DNA of 64,000 nucleotides, taken from NCBI GenBank assembly GCA_014549065.1, contig JACDOX010000224.1:124001-188000 (forward strand), given 5' to 3'. Positions 38,101 through 47,100 of the stretch are shown here, one piece after another. Source of the stretch: Cardinalis cardinalis. Its lineage: Eukaryota > Chordata > Aves > Passeriformes > Cardinalidae. Under the pieces are notes generated by a model, which ran no database searches, was not told the DNA's origin, and worked only from the letters and a program-made list of their open reading frames with translations. A program made the translations under genes and the position numbers. The first letter of the stretch is position 1. Every line of letters begins with the position of its first letter.

Positions 38101-41100
38101 TTGCACTGATCATGCACTGTTCTCAATACTGGTGGAAGGAATTACTTAATGTTGAAGGCAAGAAGATAAAAAGTTAAATATAACTGATGGTGATATTTTC
38201 ATGCTGCAAAAGCTGGTTAAATAGGCTGAAAGCAATGTTTCTTGTTTGATGGTGGAACTAAGAATTACTTTACTTTTGTAACACTCAAAGTTTCAGCAAC
38301 AGCTATGATGGTAAATTTATTATTGGCTAATAAAAGGCTCAGCTATCTCATAAGTAATNTGAAATGAATTCTATTCAGTTGCTTGGACAGGTTGTTGTTC
38401 ACAACTTTGCTTTTTTCAGGCCTGAAGTTTGCTTATTTACTTCTGTTTGTCACNTCTGTCACTTTTCTCTGTAGATATCTTTTATTTGACATGAGGACTT
38501 AAATAGTCTATTTAATAATATAAAGATGCAGCCATGTTTCGTTTTAATGCATGAATTCCAAAAGTAATAGACCAGTGTGTAAGTTTTGCTGTTCTGTCCT
38601 TGACTCCTGTAAGTTTGATTTTTGTTTCCTGTCTATCAGCAGAAAATATGTAGGCCCTTAGAATTAATTCAGTTCTGTAATAATGTGGGGTTGATGTTAT
38701 TTCCTGTTCTTAAATTACTCAGTTTTAATTGTTTGTTCAATTTCTGTAAAAAAGCTGAGAAGACCACAGTGTCAGAGGATGATGTTCCATCTGATGAGGT
38801 TGTAATAGTTTACGAGTTAACACCTACCCCTGAACAGAAAGCTCTTGCTGACTTCCTCAAGCTCCCTTCAACATTCTTCTGTTACAAGAATAAGCCTGGA
38901 TATGCGAGTGACGAGGATGATGGTAAGGAATGCCAAAATTGCTATTTGTACTGCCTTTTTGTGGGGAAGGGGTGTAATGCACTNCACTGCTGCAGCCCGG
39001 CCTTGAGTGCTGTGTGCTGTTTGGTGTAAGAAGGGTATCAGACTGTTGGAGGGTGACCAAGGTGAACAGCCTTGAGTGCCAGACTCAGGAGGCGTGGCTG
39101 AGGTCATTTGGGAGAAGACAAGGCTGAGGGGTGACATTGACACAGTCCAGAACTTCCTCAAGGGATTAGCAGAGGATGTGCTGATCTCCTCTTTCTGCTG
39201 CTCAACTATAGGACACAAAGAAATGGAATGAAGCTGTCAGGGAAGTTCAGCTTAGGAAAAGGTTTTTCTTTGAGATGGTGGTCAGGCCCTGGATCAGGCT
39301 CCCCAGGACAGCATTTAGAGCAGCATGCCATCAGAGGCCAAGAAACATCTGGGTGATGCACTTAGTCATATGGNTTGGTTTTAGGTAGTCCTGCAAAGAG
39401 CAGGGAGCTGCAGTTGGTGATTGTTATGGGCCCCTTCCAGCTTGAGATAGTTAGCACTGTTAGAACCATTAGGCACTGAAATAATTTTGTGTGGGCCAGT
39501 GAGAAGTAGTCATGTCAGTGTCCTTATGGCCAAAGATGTATGCTCAAGTTTCCAAAACAGTATAGTACAGTGGAGGCCCAGGAGTGACTAAAGGGTATTT
39601 GTTTGGTGTATTATGGGTGTTGACATCATTACCAAGGCATTTGGTTAGGTAAGAGAGAGGCAGGAGACCTACTTTAGTAGTAAGTATTTTGAGACAAATA
39701 GAAAGCATTTTTTATTAAAAACAAACAATCTAAGGTTCCTTAAGTGCTATATTAATGAGTTGTTTTTCCTCTAAAGCAAATTCCTAATACTAGTAGTAAA
39801 CTTACTTTATGCTGCATGTAATTAAGATTAATTGATTGATTTTATTCAGCAGCAAATATTTTAAATGGAAGTTTTGAAACGTTGTATTCAACAGAAAATA
39901 GGAGAAGACAAGCCCCGTACCANAAGTACCTGAGCTTGCAAGTTTTTTTGTAAAAAATCTTCAGTCTTCTTTCCNAGATCTGTTTAGTGGTAGTCTTAAT
40001 CACTCAGTAAGAAATACGCTTTCCAAAAGCAAAACCTGTGGCAGGTATCNGTAGCAATCTAGGCTGAGAAAAAGTGTTAACAGCACTCTAGAGCAAAACT
40101 AGAAGTGGCAGCTTGTTGACTTGTGTAACTCTTAAAGTATAAGCAAGAATGACATATGCCTGCTAGCCTTGTGAGCTGGAAGGGCTTAGCAGACTTCTCT
40201 GACCTAGAGTGTGCCTGAGAGCTTACTCTTTTTTTTCTATGTTTAAGATGAAGACTATGAAACAGCTGTTAAGAAACTTAATGGAAGACTCTATCCCAGT
40301 GATTCAGAAGAGAAAAAGAAAGGGCAAGGTCCTGTGAAAGGTATGTCTTAAGAAATTTTAATTATTGTACTTCATGTACTGAAACATAAAATCTGAATCT
40401 GAAGTATGCATGGGCAGAGATTAATTTTATATTTCCTGGGATGGTTTATAGAAGCAGAGATGCTGGGTGCAGAAAACCTGCATCTCAACATGCAGAGTTA
40501 AGCTCAGTGTGTTAAACTGCTGGTTAGCAGTCAAGGGGTACCCGAAAGAGAAATGTACAATCCAGGTGATCTCTAAAGAAGAATACCAAAGTCTCTTCCT
40601 GTCTTGAGTTCCTTCTGAATATGAAAAATTGGAAAAATTCAGCTTGGCATGATACTGCTCAAGAAAAAGTTGTCTACATCTTTGAATACTTGCTGCTTCT
40701 GCAGTTACTCAATTGAAGCTTTTGAGTTAATGTTGTTCAATCTAAAAAATGCTATTTGGTCTCTATACTAAAAGTACAGGTGTAGACAACTTGCTTATGC
40801 GTGTCTGACTGTNTCTCAGACTTCAGCATTACGTAACTTGAAGGCAGGTACTTCTAGAAGTAAAGTTTGGGGTTTCTTTGAGGATATGTGTTAGGAGGAT
40901 TGATCCATCTGAAATGAGGAGATACTGAAGGAAGTTATTAGTAGTGGCAGCTGCATGATGAAATTCTTATCATTGCATGGATATTCCTTGATAGCAGTAA
41001 AAAAACACAGATNATGTATTTTCAATTCTAGTCACCTCAGGTTAGGTTCACTTCCACTATTTAAACAGCTGCTGTCTTTGAAATTCATGAAGTCTGTCTT

Positions 41101-44100
41101 CAAGTTGATCTGGCTATGAGGTTAATTTATAATGTCAGGGCTAAAAATAATTTCAGTATGTAGCTGCCTTCACAGCTATTTTCCATTAATTCTTTACAGC
41201 AGGCCTTGCAAAGAAAAGCGAATTGAACAATGAAAGAGAATGTGCTGCTACTCAGGAAAAGAAACCAGCTCCTGAGGAGGAAGATGAAACAAAAGCTCTG
41301 CAGGTTCCTTCTGCATCTGTTAGTGGTGTCAGTACTGATACTGAGGGTGACAGTCTGGAAGACTTAAAGTCAGAAGCTAAAATTCAAGAAATGAAAGTAA
41401 GAGCTAAATCTTTACTGAACTTCTTGTTATTAAACTTGTACAATTACTTCTTATATGTGTGAGACAGTACAGTTTTACAACTAAAACATTCTGTGGGGAA
41501 AAACTGAATTTTTTTGTAGCAGTGCCTCAAGTGTATGCCAACACAGGAGATTTGATTTCAGGAAATAGTAGTATTGTTTTGAAAACAGACTACTTCAAAG
41601 ATACTTCAGTCTCTTGTCAAGTTAACTCCTTATGTGTTAACAGTAATGGAAAACTTCAGAAAGCTTGCAGCAATTTTTTCTTGGTGTTCTTTATTTTTCT
41701 GTAAGGGACTGTTCTTAGACTCCTGGGAAGGACATTGGAATCCTAAGGTCTTCTAACTTATTTACNTATTACATTACTTTTTTGGTTATTGCAGGAGAAT
41801 GAAGTTGCAAGCTCAAGTGACTTGGTTGGTACCAGCAAGGAAGAAGTACCCGTTCCATCAAAAGATGAGGTGACAGAACTTGCCCAGTCAGGTACCAGCA
41901 GTGAAGAATCACATTCCACCACAGAAACTGTGCAAGTATCACAGACCTTATCACGAGCTGAAGACAAACCTGTAGATTTGTCAACTAAAAAGAGTGATTC
42001 AGGTGGTTCAGAGTCAACACAAGGTAAGGTCAGGGGATATACGCTGAGGTTTTTTTTTGTAGGAAACCATGCTTTTCTGTGGATCAGTTTACCAAGCATA
42101 GTTGCTGTCATGGGGAGAAGTAGTACCAATACTGAATTAGAAACATAGATACTAGTCTAGTAAACATGTATATATCAAATTTTGAGTTCAATTTTGCTAC
42201 AACAAAACAATGCTAGTGTCTATTGTGTAATTCAAATATGATTTACTTGCATTAGTTTATTGTTAAATACCACATGAGCTCTGTGGATTGGCATATAAGT
42301 AGTATGCTGAAACTCACAGTGTCGTGGGCCCATTTTCCAACTATAATAGATGGTCATTATGACAAGTGTCATTCAAACTTTAAATTTATTGAGAGGAAGG
42401 AAAAAATGCTGTAGACAGGTCTCCAGTTTATTCTTGTGACTACATAAATGCATTTTCTTTAAGAAAGTAGAGAGAAATCTTTGACTTTCTCCTTTTTTAT
42501 TTGATAGAAAACAGAATCATCTCATTTGGTTTTGGCAATACCACAGGCCTGTCATTTGCAGATCTGGCATCCAAAAGTTCTGAAGATTTTGCTTTTGGCT
42601 CAAAAGGTGAGTTCAGCTAGTCTCGGAGACAAACCTCAGCTGGACTTTTGCTTCATACAATATACCTTTTGTGCACAAAATNTCTGCTGATCATTAGAAA
42701 CAACAATTTTTTGCAAGTTTTTGTCAGGAAGAAAAAAAACTACACAAATTTTAAATCGTCACTTTCTTAATTGTAGATAAAAACTTCAAATGGGCAAATA
42801 CAGGAGCAACTGTGTTTGGAGATACCACCCGTAAAGCCGATGAAGATGAAGGTGGTAGTGATGATGAGGTAGTACATAGTGATGATATCCACTTTGAGCC
42901 AATTGTGTCCTTACCAGAGGTAAGATGACTTCTGGAATATAAAACAACATTAAGATAACCATCTCTGCTAACACAGCAAGCTTTAAAATGTTTTGCTCAA
43001 CCAGCTTTGCTTTCTATGTTGTTGTGCCTTGTTCTGCATGTTTTACACTGACGATGTTGAAGCACCTGTTGTTTTAAATCCTAGTACAGCATAGCTCTGG
43101 GGAGGTGTCNGGTGCCTCAGTTAAAGTCTTCAAGTGATTTCTTTATAACTTGACTGAGAGTTGATGAGGATGCAAATTTGTAGACATAGCTTGTAAAAGC
43201 TAAACCATTTATATAGGTAGCACAGCTGAAAATCAGGAACGGGAACAGAATAACTGCTGGTGCTTATACAACTCAGCTGTGGCTTTGTATCAGTGACCTG
43301 TAGATTCAGTTCTGTGAAAGCTATGCCAACTAAGATCTTTACTCTAGGCTAGGCAAGAGATTGCTAGAATCACTAAGCAAAAAAATGTACAATTAACATC
43401 ACCTGAAGGTTAAGGGAACTAACCTTTTTATTTTGAAAATAAATGGTTTTTCAAGAAGTAGAACCTTCAGCTTTGAAGGTAGCCTTATAACTTACTGAGA
43501 CTTCACACAGTTATTCATATCTTGATTTGGTTTTTAGCCTGATAACTATTTCACACTCTTTTGATGATATCATCATATTCTCTGACCTTTCTATAAATAA
43601 TAAAATTTAACTATAGATTAGTAAAATTANTGAGCAAGGCAAATGGAGTACAAAGGAACTGTATGTGGTGTCCTTCAATTTGAACAGCTGGTCTATTTTA
43701 TTTCAACTTCCTTCTTGAAAATTTGGTGTGCTTTGCTCATTTGTGTGTCATCATTGATTTCCATGATGCTTCTCTGCTTCCCTTTTTCGGTTTCACAAAC
43801 ACTNTTTTGTCACACACTTCTTCAGTTCTCTCAAGCGTTCCATATCTTTGAAGAAGTGCTAAATAAAGCGGAGAGTAGAGGCCAGTAAATGCATACAATA
43901 AAGCGAGGTGGAGATGTGGCTGTCAGGCTGAAGTTTTGTATATTTGCTGTTTATTCTGTTCAAATGCAAATATGAAATTCTTTAACAATGTGCTAAAGAG
44001 AACTCCTGGAATTGTAACAGTATTTGGTCTTCAGTTCTCAGGGTGCACATCATTCAGCAAACCTGAAACTTGGGAAACTTGCCAAAACACTTGATAAAGT

Positions 44101-47100
44101 CTTGGGTTTTTGTTAAAATAAAAAAAAAAAACCATAAACCATAAAGAAAATCCCACCACACAGAAAATCCCACCAAAACCCAACCAAGCAAACCACTCCC
44201 AAACCAAAACCAAGACCCACCACAATTACATGTAGCATGGTGAAGGAGGATTGCAGTGCTGTAATTGTTCTCAAATAGTGGAATTTGTTGGGCTCCTAAA
44301 TTCTGAAAATGTTTTACCCATTTTGGTGTGATGGAGTGTTGGTGAAGAGAACACACTGAATAATTTTCCACTCTAATATGTCAGAATTTTCCACTCTAAT
44401 ATGTCAGAAGTATATGTAATAACTATTTAATATCTTTGTACCAAATCACAGGTTCTCAGTCTACTGTGTTGTTTTTTAGGTGGAGGTAAAATCTGGAGAA
44501 GAAGATGAGGAAATTCTCTTCAAGGAGAGGGCAAAACTTTACAGATGGGACAGGGATGTTACTCAGTGGAAGGAGCGTGGTGTTGGAGAGATCAAAATAC
44601 TCTTCCATACACAGAAGAAATACTACAGAGTCCTAATGAGAAGAGACCAAGTTCTTAAAGTCTGTGCAAACCATGTTATCACCAAAGAAATGAACTTAGT
44701 GCCCTCTGATACATCAAACAATGCTTTCATTTGGACAGCCACAGATTATGCTGGTGAGTTTTTTCAGGTGGTTTTTGCTTTTTCTAGGTGGTCTGTAGTT
44801 TCTGTGGTTTGTTTTTCCCTGTGGACTATTACAAGATGAAACTAAACAGGCCTTCTTGGATTTATTTTCAGATGGTGAAGTAAAAGTAGAACAATTTGCA
44901 GTCAGATTTAAAAGCCAAGAAATGGCCAATTCTTTCAAGAAGATGTTTGAAGAATGCCAGCGAAGCTTGTCGGAACTACAGAAGGGGCACTTATCCCTGG
45001 CAGCAGGACTGTCAAAGGACACCAACCCTGTTGTGTATTTTGAAGTTTCTGCTGATGATGAACCTCTAGGACACATAACCATGGAGCTGTTTGCAAATAT
45101 CGTACCTCGAACTGCTGAAAACTTCAGAGCCCTGTGCACGGGAGAGAAAGGATTTGGATTCAAGAACTCCCGCTTTCACAGAATAGTCACAGACTTTGTG
45201 TGTCAGGTAAGCATAAAAGGAAGACTTCACTGAGAGAATGAGATGCATCTTGACTAACAATGGCACTTCAAAAAATGTGCTATTCTATACAAGTCATTCT
45301 TGTTGGCAGCATGGATCCACTGTGCAAGATAGTCTCATCTGTCCTTTCCCTACAAGGAGATAAATGGTGCAAGCAGCACATGCTACCCCAAGATGCTTTT
45401 CACCTGAGCCTTCCAGTGGCCTCATGTTTCAGTGTTTCCTAGTACTATCATGTCAGGGTGAAAGAAAAAAAAAAATAGAGGGAGGTGGAGTCCTCTTAAA
45501 ATGGACAAGGGGCCTGTTGCTGAACAGGAACACCAAAGACAGTAGGTGTTCCTAAAACTACCATTCATCCTTCTCTCTCTCCAGAGAACTTCTGTATGCT
45601 CACCTGTTAAGAACACTTACTTTCCAGGCTTCTCTTGGACTTTACCTGAAATATAAAGTGTACTTTAATGTGCATTTTAAAACTGACATTTCAAGTATCA
45701 CAGATGTTAGGTTTCAATCCAAAACAAGTCTTCTAGCTCTAATTACCATGCAGTGGCCTGTTTACTAAAACATCAAGTTTTTGTGCAGAGAGCATCAGCC
45801 TGCAGTATACCTGTAACCCCTGGTAGACAGTGTTGGTTTTAAACCTCTGTGTGCATTCAGTAGCACTGCCAAGTTCTTCATATATGCTGAAGGCTTAGGA
45901 GATTGATAATAGCTCAGATAGACCTTTCTTAAAATTCTCATCAGTAGTTCATTGAGTTTTGGTTACTTGGAACAGGCAAAATGAACCAACATCAGTACAT
46001 GCTGTGCTAATGATCTGCTTGTCACTACATCCCCAAAGATGAAGCATGTAGATGACTTTCTGCAAGCCCAGATGTATACAGTAATCCAGGAAAATAATAT
46101 ACNAAAGTAATAGGAAGGATATCAGCCTGTTGGAGTGAGTCCAGAGGAAAGCCAAGCCTTTTAAGAAGGATGGAGCACTGGTCCTGTGAGGAAAGCCTAA
46201 GAGAATTAAATTTGTTTGGCCTGGAAAAGAGAAAGCTTAAGGGTGATTTAATGGTGTCATTCCAGAGCCTGAAGGGAGCCTACAAGAAGATGGAAAGAGC
46301 ATGTAGTCACAGGACATGGGGTGAATGGTTTCTAGGTAAAAGAGAGAGTAGGTTTAGACTAGATGTTAGGAGAAAGTTGTTTGTTGTGAGGGTAGTGGGA
46401 CACTGGAACAAGTTAACCAGAGAAGTTGTAGATGCCCTGTCCCTGTCAGTGTTCTAGGCCAGACTGGATAGAGCTCTGAGCAGCCTGGTCCTCCTTCTAG
46501 GTGTCNCTGCCCATGACAGGAGAGCTCTAGATGGTCTTAGAGGTTCTTTCCAAAGTAAACCATTCTGTGATAGTATATGAACAGCTTGTCACCAGAATGA
46601 GATATTAGTCTGTCTTTCGATTAGCTATCTACATGGGTCTGAAGTATGCACTTAATGGTCCTTTTGTTAAACCTTTGTGCCTTTCTGATAAACTCATTTA
46701 GGATTTAAGCTTATTTCAGGGTGTTCTGCATTCTAGAAATGAGCAGACGTTCTTTCAAAACCGTTAACTGTACCATGTGTGCCTTGACAAAGTGAACTTC
46801 TGTCACATTAAATGAGTATATTTTAAGTTTGCTCTGCTTTGCCTGAACTTTCTTGAGGTACAGTGAGAAGCTCTTCAATGAGAACTAAGGCTGTACAGAT
46901 ACAGTTTGCACAGTCACCCTTATGNGTATACTCAAATTTATCAGGAACCAGAAGTTTGCTACCTTCCAGAAAGATAAGACATGCATACCAGGCTGCTCAA
47001 CCAGTTACNTGGCAAAGCTGTATGGAATTACTGGTCATTGCTTTGTTAACCTTTGTCAGGTGGTGAATTCTGTGCCTGCAGGGACTAAGCAAGGACAGGC

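Noticed and set aside
39040..39300. Exon-like ORF extension after RANBP2 exon 21
   Set aside because: The sequence after the gtaagg donor at 38923 is CR1-derived; the frame stays open only briefly.
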